In this document: piece by piece, positions 16,308-24,741 of the stretch | How the letters are laid out: every line of letters begins with the position of its first letter | Position numbering within the stretch: position 1 is the stretch's first letter | Program-made: the position numbers and the translations under genes | The notes under the pieces: model-generated | Told to the model about the DNA's origin: nothing | Databases searched by the model: none | Seen by the model: only the letters and a program-made list of their open reading frames with translations | Assembly (NCBI RefSeq): GCF_012927045.1 | Contig: NZ_JABBFW010000022.1 | Coordinates: forward strand, 24,336 to 88,335 | Direction: 5' to 3' | Origin: Azohydromonas caseinilytica | Lineage (GTDB): Bacteria > Pseudomonadota > Gammaproteobacteria > Burkholderiales > Burkholderiaceae_C | Length of the DNA: 64,000 bases

Positions 16308-18206
16308 TCAATACCCTACCTGCGCCGTCACGTTGCTGCTCGTTGGCGCGACCGTCTGTGCGCCGGTGCTGCTGCCGCTGCGCGTGTTGTTGAACAGGCG
16401 CACGCTGGTCGAACTGGTGACGACCACACTGGGCGTGCCCGGGTTGCGCAGGTTGGTATCGATGCAGCGGTTGTCGTTGACGACCACCGACTGGCTGCTT
16501 GCCACGGTGATGCAGCCCTGCTGCGACTGCTCGATGGTGTTGTTGCTGATGCGCAGGTGGCGGTTGACCGCCGAGGTGGCCAGCTGGCCACCGGCGGTCC
16601 CGCCGTAGGCCGTGATCGCACCCCAGGACGGCACGGTGGCGGACAGGTCCGCCCCGGAGCGGGTGATGGTGTTGTGGTGGACGATGACGTTGATCGCGCC
16701 CACGCCCTCGTTCCACGTCCCCACGTCGGTCAGCAGCCGGATGGCGTTGGCGCTGAGGTCGCGGAAGGTGTTGCGCTCCACCAGGCCGTTGGGCCACTGC
16801 GCCAGCAGGCCGTGGCAGTGGCAGCGCTCGATGACGTTGTTGGCGACCACGTAGCGCGATCCCAGCAGCGACAGGTCGCGCGCCACGCTCACGTTCCAGG
16901 CCGCGTCCAGCGGCGCGTCCAGGCTCACCCGGTAGTCCAGCCCGCCCAGGGCCGTGGGCTTGACAGCCACTCGCCGCTGGCCGAGGTAGCGCGCCTGGTC
17001 ATCGAAGAAGGCCAGGGTGTCTCCTGCGGAGATGAAGCGCGAGTACTTGCCCAGCACCAGGCTGCCCGCGCCCGCGTCGATGCGCACGCTCGGGTGGATG
17101 GGGCTGTTGAGGTTGATGGCATCGTCGCCCTGGCCGGCGATGGTGTTGCCGTTGATGACCACGTCGCCGCCGCTCTGGATCACGTGCACGGCGTCGTAGC
17201 TGGTGCTCACCGGGTTGCTGCCGTCGGCGCGCGGGACGATGCGCGAATTGAGGATCGCCAGCCCGCGCTTGAGGCCGTAGGCCACGATGCCCATGCCCGG
17301 CGCGGAGTGCACGGTCAGGCCGTCGAGGGTGATGTCCTCTGCCTGGCGCGCCTGGGGCGTGTCGTCGATGCGCAGCGCCGTGCCGCCGTAGTACTGGTGC
17401 AGCACCACGACCTGCTTGCCAACGGTGAGCGCGCTGAAAGCGCTGGAGGCGTAGGTCTGGTTGCCGACGTAGACCGCCGGCGTGGCGCTGTCGGGCGGCA
17501 GGATGGCGCGCGGCGCCCCGGCCGGCCACAGGCCCGTGGCGGCGTCGCGCTCCATCACGTAGTGCACCGCGTTGGCGGCGGTCACCGGAAAGCGCGAATC
17601 GATGCGCACACGCTTCGCGCTGCCCTCACTCACCACGGTGCCCAGCGAGGCCGTGCGCAGCCCGTAGTCCAGCGTCAGCTTCGAGAGTTTCAACCTGCGG
17701 CTGCCGCGCACGATCAGGCCGTGGGCGTCCTGCATGAACACCAGCGTGGCGCCAGCGCCGTCGATGGTCAGGTCGTCCTGGTCCTGCAGCAGCAGGTGGC
17801 CGGTGACGGGCGCCGGCGCTGTCGAGGGCGTTTGCACCGTGGTGCGGAACACGTAGCGGCCCGGGGGCACGACCAGGCGCGAGGCCTTGGTGGCCCGCAC
17901 CTGCGCCAGCGCGGCCTCGAAGTACGGCCGCGCGTCCTGCTCGGCGGGCACGGTCGGCAGCACCACGGTCACCGGCGCGGCGGGCACGCGGGGCGACTGC
18001 ACCACCACCCGGACCCGGCGCCCATCGGGAGCGGCCCAGTCGCGCACCAGGTCGCCGGCCTGGGCCACGGCGGGGGTGAGATTTTTCCCGGCCGCAATTT
18101 GAGTCCAGGTATTGAAATTTTCCTGGATTTGGGCCAAAGCGAAGTTCTGGGATGCAATCAGCGAGGCAGTAAAAATCAGCCTGCCGAGAAATGCCGTGGC
18201 TTTCAC
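16308..18206 (-). CDS. Secreted right-handed beta-helix protein (paralogue of the one at 14092)
   Basis: This 632-aa product has a signal peptide (MKATAFLGRLIFTASLIASQ, cleavage after about ALA-Q) and the same beta-helix architecture as the opposing gene. Shared blocks include HSAPGMGIVAYGLKRGLAI, PRADGSNPVSTSYDAVHV, GDDAINLN, CHCHGLLAQWPNG, RDLSANAIRLLTDVGTWNEG and the last residues TAQVGY (QVDY in the partner). The two are homologous over their whole length and lie tail to tail, so an inverted duplication is likely. The probable function is cleavage or modification of a polysaccharide outside the cytoplasm; no active site is certain. It is divergent from the galactose-oxidase-like gene, so those two may share a control region. 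Confidence 0.75.
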   Translation of the reverse strand: MKATAFLGRLIFTASLIASQNFALAQIQENFNTWTQIAAGKNLTPAVAQAGDLVRDWAAPDGRRVRVVVQSPRVPAAPVTVVLPTVPAEQDARPYFEAALAQVRATKASRLVVPPGRYVFRTTVQTPSTAPAPVTGHLLLQDQDDLTIDGAGATLVFMQDAHGLIVRGSRRLKLSKLTLDYGLRTASLGTVVSEGSAKRVRIDSRFPVTAANAVHYVMERDAATGLWPAGAPRAILPPDSATPAVYVGNQTYASSAFSALTVGKQVVVLHQYYGGTALRIDDTPQARQAEDITLDGLTVHSAPGMGIVAYGLKRGLAILNSRIVPRADGSNPVSTSYDAVHVIQSGGDVVINGNTIAGQGDDAINLNSPIHPSVRIDAGAGSLVLGKYSRFISAGDTLAFFDDQARYLGQRRVAVKPTALGGLDYRVSLDAPLDAAWNVSVARDLSLLGSRYVVANNVIERCHCHGLLAQWPNGLVERNTFRDLSANAIRLLTDVGTWNEGVGAINVIVHHNTITRSGADLSATVPSWGAITAYGGTAGGQLATSAVNRHLRISNNTIEQSQQGCITVASSQSVVVNDNRCIDTNLRNPGTPSVVVTSSTSVRLFNNTRSGSSTGAQTVAPTSSNVTAQVGY

Positions 18207-18548
18207 GATCCGGTGTTTTCCAGTTTGCTATCTTTGGCAGGGCACGGGTTATTCACGTCGACAGTCGCGTGTGAATCCGTGCCTGGCACGAATGGGGATG
18301 GCAGCGTCCGCAGTGCGGGCCGTTGCCGGAGGGGTTCCAGCATGGATACGGGTTGATCGTCTGGCCGCGGAGAAAACTGAGGGCCCTGGGCAGTGCGCGG
18401 GCAAAAATCGGTAAATCTCCGCAGCAGTCGCGAATTCAGTAGTCCGGGCTCAATTAGGTTGGTAAGAAATTGTCACGGACGGCTGGCGAATCTCGGTTGG
18501 CACCGTTGCGGTGCTGATTCACAGGTATTCATTCATGCAGGCACAGCC
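18207..18548. promoter_or_regulatory. Divergent intergenic control region
   Basis: These 342 bases separate the starts of the - strand beta-helix gene and the + strand copper-oxidase-like gene, so both promoters should lie here. The middle is less GC-rich than the flanks (about 18365-18480). I find no convincing -35/-10 pair, and a sigma-54-like TGGCAC at 18498 lacks the right spacing. Confidence 0.5.
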
Positions 18549-20174
18549 ATGAACCCGCGATCGATGAACGCCTTGTCCCGCCGTGCCCTGGGCCACGGTC
18601 TGCTGGCGGTGCTGACGGCGGCGCTGGCCGGTTGCTACGGCAATGCCGAGCGGCAGGAAACGCATGCCGTGCCGCACGGTGCCGTGGCCACGCACGGGCC
18701 GGTGCTGCCGGCCGAGGGCAGCGCCCGCGCCCATGTGGAAGGCGCCTTCGGGCCGGCTTTCGCCTGGCCGGTGATCCCGATCCACATGGTGCTGCTGCCC
18801 GACCACCGGGTGCTGGCCTACGGCACGGACCGCAATGGCCGCCAGGGCGCGGCGCTGCACTACGCCGTCTGGGACCCGAAGGCCGGCGGCGGGCCGGAGG
18901 CCTTCCTGACGCTGCCCAACGTCACCGGCACGGACATCTTCTGCTCGGCCCAGTCGCTGCTGGCCGACGGCACGGTGACGCTGCTGGGCGGCGACGAGCA
19001 GGTCGGCGGCCGGCCGCTCAACAACGGCAACGCCGATGTCAACGTGTTCGATCCACGCAGCAACGAGATGCGCAAGGCCGAAGGCATGGCCTTCCGGCGC
19101 TGGTATCCGACGCTGGTGGTCATGCCCTCGGGCGACCGGCTGGTGCTGGGCGGGTTGATCAAGAACGCCAGCAGCCGCTGGACCTTCTACGAGCGCAGCG
19201 TCGCCAACACCCCCGAGGTTTACACGCCCGGCAGCGGTTGGCGCAGCCTCACGGCCGCGCGCAGCCACCGCGCCTATGGCAGCCGCGCGGAGAGCTATTA
19301 CTACCCACGCGCCTGGGTGGCGCCGCAGGGCGACGTGTTCATCGTGGGCCACGACGGGCGCATGTTCCGGCTCGATCCGCGCGGCCAGGGCAAGCTCAGG
19401 CAGCTGCGCGACACCGTCCCCGAGGCCAACGAGCGCATGCCGGCCGTGATGTTCGAGCCCGGCCGTATCCTGGCCCTGCGCGGGGAGCGGCAGGCGGTGG
19501 TGGTGGACATCAACGGCCGCGAGCCGGTGGTGCAGCCCGCCGAGGCGCCTAGCGCGCACCGCGAGTGGGGCAATGCCACGCTGCTGGCCGACGGGCAGGT
19601 GTGGCTCAGTGGCGGCTCCGTCACCGCCAACCAGCTGGGCGACGAGCACTACCACTCCGAGTTGTGGAACCCGGCCACCGGCCGCTGGACGCGCACGGCC
19701 GACGCCGCGCAGCCCCGCCTCTACCACTCCGCCGCAATGCTGTTGCCCGACGGCAGCGTGCTCACCGGCGGCGGCGGCGCGCCCGGGCCGCTGATCCAGC
19801 TCAACGGCGAGATCTGGTTCCCGCCCTATCTGTTCCAACGCGACGGTTCCGGCCGCTTCGCGCCGCGCCCGGCGGTGGCGCGTTCACCCACCCAGCTTGC
19901 CGCCGGCAGCGAGTTGCGCGTAGAGCTGGCCCCGGGCGTGCAGGCCACGCGGCTGACGCTGGTGCGCAGCGGCTCGGTCACGCACAGCTTCAACCACGAA
20001 CAGCGCTTCATGGCGCTGGAGTTCAAGCAAAGCGGCGCCGAGTTGCGCGCCACGCTGCCGGCCGACGTCAACCGGCTGCTGCCGGGCTACTACCTGCTGT
20101 TTGTGTTCGACGAGCATGGCGTGCCCTCGATGGGGCAGTCGCTGCTGGTGACGAATCCAGGGACGGTGGGCTGA
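18549..20174 (+). CDS. Galactose-oxidase-like copper radical oxidase (AA5), lipoprotein
   Basis: This 541-aa product has a lipoprotein signal ending LTAALAGC (lipid Cys29), then a Kelch-type seven-blade propeller and a C-terminal Ig-like DUF1929 domain. By motif alignment with fungal galactose oxidase, the copper-radical residues are present: Cys132 in DIFCSAQSLLADG and Tyr186 in RRWYPTLVV (the thioether pair), Tyr392 and His393 in RLYHSAAMLLPDG, and His479 in VTHSFNHEQRF. This predicts oxidation of an alcohol or aldehyde to give H2O2. In Streptomyces the related GlxA is needed for deposition of a CslA-made glycan. Its position beside the EPS locus suggests the polymer or its products as substrate. 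ATG 18549 gives the clean signal. Confidence 0.85.
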   Translation: MNPRSMNALSRRALGHGLLAVLTAALAGCYGNAERQETHAVPHGAVATHGPVLPAEGSARAHVEGAFGPAFAWPVIPIHMVLLPDHRVLAYGTDRNGRQGAALHYAVWDPKAGGGPEAFLTLPNVTGTDIFCSAQSLLADGTVTLLGGDEQVGGRPLNNGNADVNVFDPRSNEMRKAEGMAFRRWYPTLVVMPSGDRLVLGGLIKNASSRWTFYERSVANTPEVYTPGSGWRSLTAARSHRAYGSRAESYYYPRAWVAPQGDVFIVGHDGRMFRLDPRGQGKLRQLRDTVPEANERMPAVMFEPGRILALRGERQAVVVDINGREPVVQPAEAPSAHREWGNATLLADGQVWLSGGSVTANQLGDEHYHSELWNPATGRWTRTADAAQPRLYHSAAMLLPDGSVLTGGGGAPGPLIQLNGEIWFPPYLFQRDGSGRFAPRPAVARSPTQLAAGSELRVELAPGVQATRLTLVRSGSVTHSFNHEQRFMALEFKQSGAELRATLPADVNRLLPGYYLLFVFDEHGVPSMGQSLLVTNPGTVG

Positions 20175-20216
20175 GGCCCCGGCCGCCGTCGCAGGCGGCG
20201 CAGTTCTGCGGGCGTG

Positions 20217-21224
20217 TCAGGCGCCGTAGAACTCGCGATACCAGGCCACGAAGCGCCCGACGCCCTCGCGGATGCTGGTGCGCGGCGCGAAGCCCACCCA
20301 CTCGCGCAGCGCGTCCGCGTCGGCGTAGGTGGCCGGCACGTCGCCGTCCTGCATGGGCAGCAGCCGCTTCTCGGCCTGGCGGCCCAGCGCCTCTTCGATG
20401 CAGCCGATGAACTCCAGCAGCGGCACCGGCTCGTGGTTGCCGATGTTGAAGACGCGGTACGGCGCGTGGCTGCGGCCCGGGTGCGGCTGCGCGGGGTCGA
20501 AGGCCTCATCCGGTGTGGCCACGCGGTCCAGCACGCGGATCACGCCCTCGACGATGTCGTCCACGTAGGTGAAGTCGCGCCGCATCTGGCCATGGTTGAA
20601 CACGTCGATGGGACGGTTCTCCAGGATGGCCTTGGTGAACAGGAACATCGCCATGTCGGGCCGGCCCCAGGGGCCGTACACCGTGAAGAAGCGCAGCCCG
20701 GTGGTGGGCAGGCCGTAGAGATGGCTGTAGGTGTGCGCCATCAGCTCGTTGGACTTCTTGGTGGCGGCGTACAGGCTCACCGGGTGATCCACGCCGTCCG
20801 ACTCCGAGAACGGCATCTTGACGTTGCCGCCGTAGACGCTGGAGCTGGAGGCGTAGACCAGGTGCTGCACTTGGTGGTGGCGGCAGCCCTCCAGCACGTT
20901 CATGAAGCCTACGAGGTTGCTCTCGACGTAGGCATGGGGGTTGACCAGCGAATAGCGCACGCCGGCCTGCGCGGCCAGGTGCACCACGCGGTCGAAACCT
21001 TCAGCCGCGAACAGCGCTTCCATGCCCGCGCGGTCGGCGATATCGAGCTTGACGAAGCGGAACCTGGCATGCGGCTCCAGCAGCCGCAGACGGGCCAGCT
21101 TGAGGTTGACGTCGTAGTAGTCGTTGAGGTTGTCCACGCCCACGACCTCGTCGCCGCGCTCCAGCAGCCGCTGCGCTGTGGCCATGCCGATGAAACCGGC
21201 CGCGCCGGTAACCAATACCTTCAT
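20217..21224 (-). CDS. UDP-glucuronate 4-epimerase-like NAD-dependent epimerase
   Basis: This 335-aa short-chain epimerase has the NAD loop GAAGFIG at residues 7-13, [10 protein letters not shown] at about 124, and the catalytic Y152-x3-K156. The segment [16 protein letters not shown] near 31-46 is characteristic of UDP-glucuronate 4-epimerases (LpsL/CapI/WbnF type) rather than GalE. The reaction interconverts UDP-glucuronate and UDP-galacturonate, a precursor of acidic EPS or LPS. It converges on the copper-oxidase gene and is not in the EPS operon, but may supply it. No UDP-glucose dehydrogenase specific for glucuronate was recognised in the window. Confidence 0.85.
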   Translation of the reverse strand: MKVLVTGAAGFIGMATAQRLLERGDEVVGVDNLNDYYDVNLKLARLRLLEPHARFRFVKLDIADRAGMEALFAAEGFDRVVHLAAQAGVRYSLVNPHAYVESNLVGFMNVLEGCRHHQVQHLVYASSSSVYGGNVKMPFSESDGVDHPVSLYAATKKSNELMAHTYSHLYGLPTTGLRFFTVYGPWGRPDMAMFLFTKAILENRPIDVFNHGQMRRDFTYVDDIVEGVIRVLDRVATPDEAFDPAQPHPGRSHAPYRVFNIGNHEPVPLLEFIGCIEEALGRQAEKRLLPMQDGDVPATYADADALREWVGFAPRTSIREGVGRFVAWYREFYGA

Positions 21225-21400
21225 TCCTTCTCCTGGTGCCTTCGCCCACCGCCCGGTGGGACGCCAACCCGGCAGTTTCGCTCAGATCGACGGGCTTCCC
21301 GTCAAGCCTGGGTAACCAGAAGAGGAGACCGTGACCTTCGCAACCATCTTCGGCCGCCGTGCCGGGCGCTGCGTGCGGCCGGCTGGCGCCGCCGGGCGTA

Positions 21401-21625
21401 TCAGGCGATGCGCTCCAGGTGTTGCTCGCCCCAGCCCTCGGGCCAGCGGCGGTAGCGGCCCTCCTTGTCAAGCGCCAACAGCGGCACCTGCTCGCCCGTG
21501 CCCTCGATCACCGTACCGCGGTAGCGGTGGGCGATGTCCTCGCGCGTGGCCTTGAAGGGCATGTAGCTGCGGCCCTCGGTGTCAAAGACATCGAAGCTGT
21601 AAACGGTGATCTTGCTGGATTCCAC
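21401..21625 (-). CDS. Small conserved-looking protein of unknown function
   Basis: This is a 74-aa product if started at GTG 21625, which has GGGGAG about eight bases upstream; a TTG 17 codons earlier is also open. The sequence MESSKITVYSFDVFDTEGRS and onward is acidic to neutral and soluble, with no membrane segment or Cys. I do not recognise a domain. It lies alone on the - strand between the epimerase and another small gene. The amino-acid composition and a good ribosome site support coding, but not a function. Confidence 0.5.
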   Translation of the reverse strand: MESSKITVYSFDVFDTEGRSYMPFKATREDIAHRYRGTVIEGTGEQVPLLALDKEGRYRRWPEGWGEQHLERIA

Positions 21626-21810
21626 CTTGATGACTCCCCAGGACCTGTTGTCCAGAAGGGGCAATTTTACGGACAACGTCCCGGGGAAACCCTGGGGAGC
21701 TCAGGGCTGATGCTTGGCTGACACCAGCCTGGCCGATGGGGTGTGCGGTACCGGGGCGGAGGCGGTTCTTCGCCGCACGGCGCTCGGGCGGGCGCGGCCC
21801 GCCCGGGGGC

Positions 21811-22023
21811 TCAGTTCAGTGGTGAAGGCCCGGGCGCGTCGTCGGCCCGTCCGCGGCGGGTGCCGTAGCGCTCCTTGAGGTCGTGCAGCCTTTCCTTCAC
21901 GTCGGCCACCGAGAAGCGGCCGAGACAGCTCTGCTGCCACAGCGCCTCGAAGGCCTGCTCGTAGTCGAGCGGTCCGTGCTCGTGCGCAGCGTGGGGGATG
22001 TCATGGGCGTGATTCTTCATCAT
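21811..22023 (-). CDS. Small His-rich-N-terminus protein of unknown function
   Basis: This 70-aa product starts at tandem ATGs (22023 and 22020) behind AGGAGA. The N-terminus NHAHDIPHAAHEHG has five histidines in 14 residues. The rest, from PLDYEQAFEALWQQ to VADVKERLHDLKERYGTRRG, is predicted mostly helical with a basic end. No known domain is recognised. The His cluster could bind a metal, but this is only a suggestion from composition. The strong ribosome site makes coding likely. Confidence 0.55.
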   Translation of the reverse strand: MMKNHAHDIPHAAHEHGPLDYEQAFEALWQQSCLGRFSVADVKERLHDLKERYGTRRGRADDAPGPSPLN

Positions 22024-22406
22024 GAGATTCTCCTGGCCGGCGCGCCGCGTCGGCGCCGCCCTTGTCGTGCAGGCCGATGACAAGGTGATGACGCAGGCGG
22101 CCATGCCGGCCGTCTCCTCTGGAGCTGCCAGAGTCGCGAGAGGCCGGTGTTCATCCAGTCGTTCGAGACGGCCAGCCTGCGCAAGCTCGCGCGCCTGCCC
22201 CGGTTGCCGCTGACTGCACGGTGTACCGGGCCCTGCCGCGGCGGCAACGTGCGAATCCAGGAAATTGTCAACCTGGGGTCAACGGATCTTTCAGAAAGTG
22301 GCCGGTGAAGGGCCTAAAAGTTGCCTTGGAATGAACAATCCGGGCCGGTTCTCTGGAAGCGCTATCCCAGCGTGCGCGGCCGTAGTTCCTGCGACCAGCG
22401 GCCGGC
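22024..22406. other. Intergenic region, no gene seen
   Basis: These 383 bases hold the upstream region of the small His-rich gene and the 3' flank of the acetyltransferase gene. Short open frames are present on both strands, but none has a ribosome site or recognisable product. No strong hairpin with a T-run was found. Confidence 0.4.
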
Positions 22407-22874
22407 TCATGCGGCCCCGCCTTCGAGATCGATCACGAAGCTCACGCCATGGCGCTGGAAGCCCAGCCGCTCGTAGAAGGCGTGCGCACCCTGGCGCCTG
22501 GCATTGGAGCTCAGTGCCAGCTTGTAGCAGCCGGCCGCGCGCGCGAGGCGCAGCGCCTGCGCCACCAGCGCGCGGCCCAGGCCACGGCCTTGCGCGGCCG
22601 GGTGCACCGCCACGTCCTCCACCAGCGCGGCGGGCGCACCGCCGTGCGCCAGCAGCGGCAGCGTGAACAGTGTGAGCGTGCCCAGCAGCGTGCCGTCGCT
22701 GCCGGCAGCCACCAGCACCCGGGCGCCGGGCCACGCCATCAGCCGCTTCAGGTTGACGCGCAGGATCTCGATGTCGGTGCTGCCCACCTCGTCCAGCCCC
22801 GAGCTCTCGTAGAGCCGGGCGATGCCTTGCAAGTCGGCGGGGCGGGCATCGCGGATCAGCCAGTCGTCAGCCAT
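22407..22874 (-). CDS. GNAT-family N-acetyltransferase
   Basis: This 155-aa protein has the GNAT fold order: IRDARPADLQGIARLYESSG at the start, ALVEDVAVHPAAQGRGLGRALVAQAL containing the acetyl-CoA pyrophosphate loop (Q/R-x-x-G-x-G/A) at about 88-110, and ALSSNARRQGAHAFYERLGF as the late strand and helix. Such enzymes transfer acetyl from acetyl-CoA to an amine; the substrate is unknown. Length is normal. It is divergent from the phosphatase gene at 23160, with 285 bases between them. Confidence 0.86.
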   Translation of the reverse strand: MADDWLIRDARPADLQGIARLYESSGLDEVGSTDIEILRVNLKRLMAWPGARVLVAAGSDGTLLGTLTLFTLPLLAHGGAPAALVEDVAVHPAAQGRGLGRALVAQALRLARAAGCYKLALSSNARRQGAHAFYERLGFQRHGVSFVIDLEGGAA

Positions 22875-23066
22875 GGCGGGCCTCCTGTCGTTGGCGGCAC
22901 CGGCCGCTGTCGGAACCGTCCCGCAGCGTGGTGCCGGCGGGCAGTTTCAACTTGCCGCGCGCGCTGCGGGTCATTGGAAGCGCCCGATCCAGAAGAAGCC
23001 ATGGCGAAAGGAAGGCGGCAGTGGCGCGGCGCCGCAGGTTGTTGCAGGCGGTGACCGCGGCCCGGG

Positions 23067-23084
23067 ATGTCACGGCAACGTCAC
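23067..23084 (+). promoter_or_regulatory. Candidate Pho box (PhoB site) upstream of phoX
   Basis: ATGTCAC at 23067-23073 and ACGTCAC at 23078-23084 form a direct repeat with 4 bases between, the 7-4-7 layout of PhoB half-sites (consensus CTGTCAT). It lies about 75 bases before the PhoX start. Both halves end in C rather than T, so the match is partial. Confidence 0.45.
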
Positions 23085-23159
23085 GAGGGCTCCTTAACTT
23101 GGGTCAAGCGCACGGGGCACGGTGGCCCCGGCGACCCAGCGTTCAATGGAGATTCCCGG

Positions 23160-24533
23160 ATGACTGCTTCCCGCCGCAACTTCTTCAAGCTGCTCAGTGC
23201 CGGCGCCATGGTGGCGCCGCTGGCGAGCCTGTACGGCCGCAATGCCGGCGCGGCGCCGGCCTTCGGCCCGGGCTTTGGCGCGCTCAAGCCGTCCCTGCCC
23301 CTCAACAGCGCCGAGCTGTTCGTGCCCGGCACCATGGACCTGCGCGGCCAGCCGCTGCTGGCGTTGCCCGAGGGCTTCCGCTACTGGGCCATCTCCTGCA
23401 CCGGCCAGACCCTGAGCGACGGCACGCTGGTGCCCGGTGACCACGACGGCATGGCCTGCTTTCGCGGCAGCGACGGCACGACGATCCTGGTGCGCAACCA
23501 CGAGCTCAGCAACCGCGAGAGCAAGTTCGGCAACCCGCGCGGCGTGGATGTGCCCGACGCGCTGAAGTTCGACCCCTGGGCCAACGGCGGCACCACCACG
23601 CTGGTGCTCGACGCGCAGGGCCGGCTGCTGCGCCACTACGCCTCGCTGGGCGGCACCAACAACAACTGTGCCGGCGGCCCCACGCCCTGGGGCACCTGGC
23701 TGAGCTGCGAGGAGACCACGGCGCTCGCGGCCTCAACCACCTACCAGCAGCGGCATGGCTACGTGTTCGAGGTGCCGGCCATGGCCGACGGCCCGACCAA
23801 GGCCGTGCCCATCGTGGGCATGGGCCGCTTCAGCCACGAGGCCACGGCCACCGACGCGCACACCGGCATCGTCTACCTGACCGAGGACACGGGCGACAGC
23901 CTGTTCTACCGCTACGTACCCAGGCAGCCGGGTCAGCTGCTGGCCGGCGGCACGCTGCAGGCCCTGAAGCTCAAGGGCTCCAACGGTTCAGTGAGCACCG
24001 GCAAGGGCTTCCTGGAGCGCCTGGGCCAGCCGCTGCCGGTGGAATGGGTGACCATTCCCGAGCCCGACCCGGTGAACAACGACTTCGCCAACAGCACTCG
24101 GGCCCAGGGCCAGGCCTTGGGCGCGGCCACCTTCGTGCGCGGCGAAGGCGCCTGGACCGGCCAGGGCCTGATCTACTTCTGCTGCACCAGCGGCGGCGAT
24201 GCCGGCGCGGGCCAGATCTGGGCCTACCACCCCGCGGCGCAGACGCTGACGCTGGTGGTCGAGTCCACCGACCGCACGGTGCTGGAGGCGCCGGACAACA
24301 TCACCGTCGGTCCGGACGGCCGCCTCTACATGTTCGAAGACGGTAGCGGGGGCAACAACATCGTCGGCGTGAGCGCCCAGGGCGAGCTGTTCCGCGTCGC
24401 GGAGAACCGCCTCAACGGCAGCGAGTTCGCCGGCGGCTGTTTCTCGCACAACGGCCGCTTCATGTTCGTGAACATCCAGACGCCGGGCATCACGCTGGTG
24501 ATCGAGGGGCCCTGGCGCAAGGGCCAGCGCTGA
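23160..24533 (+). CDS. phoX: PhoX-family alkaline phosphatase, Tat-exported
   Basis: This 457-aa product has a twin-arginine signal, SRRNFFKLLSAGA at residues 4-16, matching S/T-R-R-x-F-L-K. The mature part is of the DUF839/PhoX type: GDHDGMACFRG, VRNHELSNRES, PTPWGTWLSCEET, GMGRFSHEATATD, YLTEDTGDSLFYRY and EAPDNITVGPDGRLYMFEDG. The last ones supply carboxylates for the Fe/Ca site in known PhoX enzymes. It hydrolyses phosphoesters in the periplasm or outside. ATG 23160 has GGAG at 23147-23150. A candidate Pho box lies 75 bases upstream, consistent with induction by phosphate starvation. Confidence 0.87.
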   Translation: MTASRRNFFKLLSAGAMVAPLASLYGRNAGAAPAFGPGFGALKPSLPLNSAELFVPGTMDLRGQPLLALPEGFRYWAISCTGQTLSDGTLVPGDHDGMACFRGSDGTTILVRNHELSNRESKFGNPRGVDVPDALKFDPWANGGTTTLVLDAQGRLLRHYASLGGTNNNCAGGPTPWGTWLSCEETTALAASTTYQQRHGYVFEVPAMADGPTKAVPIVGMGRFSHEATATDAHTGIVYLTEDTGDSLFYRYVPRQPGQLLAGGTLQALKLKGSNGSVSTGKGFLERLGQPLPVEWVTIPEPDPVNNDFANSTRAQGQALGAATFVRGEGAWTGQGLIYFCCTSGGDAGAGQIWAYHPAAQTLTLVVESTDRTVLEAPDNITVGPDGRLYMFEDGSGGNNIVGVSAQGELFRVAENRLNGSEFAGGCFSHNGRFMFVNIQTPGITLVIEGPWRKGQR

Positions 24534-24572
24534 GGCGGGCCCATTTCTCATTCCACTTCTCGCTTCTGAGTG

Positions 24573-24725
24573 AAGTAATTCCGTTCGTCCTGACCCTTCG
24601 GTACCTCAGGGCCGGGTCCGGCCTCTGGCCGGATCGAAGGATGAACGGCCCCTGCCGTGGTGCCGCCATCGCAGCCTCCCGGGTTCGTACTTCGATACCT
24701 CAGTACGAACGGGTCATTTCACGAC
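24573..24725. repeat. Dispersed structured repeat, copy 1
   Basis: This shares most of its sequence with 51494-51609. It has two hairpins: CCGTTCGTCCT (24581-24591) with AGGATGAACGG (24638-24648), and GTTCGTACT (24683-24691) with AGTACGAAC (24702-24710). The first loop holds an extra GC-rich insertion relative to the other copy. It fills the gap between two convergent genes, phoX and the glycosidase-like lipoprotein. Confidence 0.75.
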
Positions 24726-24741
24726 CAAAGTGGAATCGGTA

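Noticed and set aside
16002..18356. Long + strand open frame over the - strand beta-helix gene
   Set aside because: The translation is low-complexity; the - strand product aligns along its whole length with its paralogue.
18498..18515. Sigma-54-like promoter (TGGCACC) before the copper-oxidase gene
   Set aside because: No GC doublet lies at the required 10-base distance from the GG element.
20182..20199. GCCGCC/GGCGGC hairpin between convergent genes as terminator
   Set aside because: The stem is short and there is no T-run on either strand.
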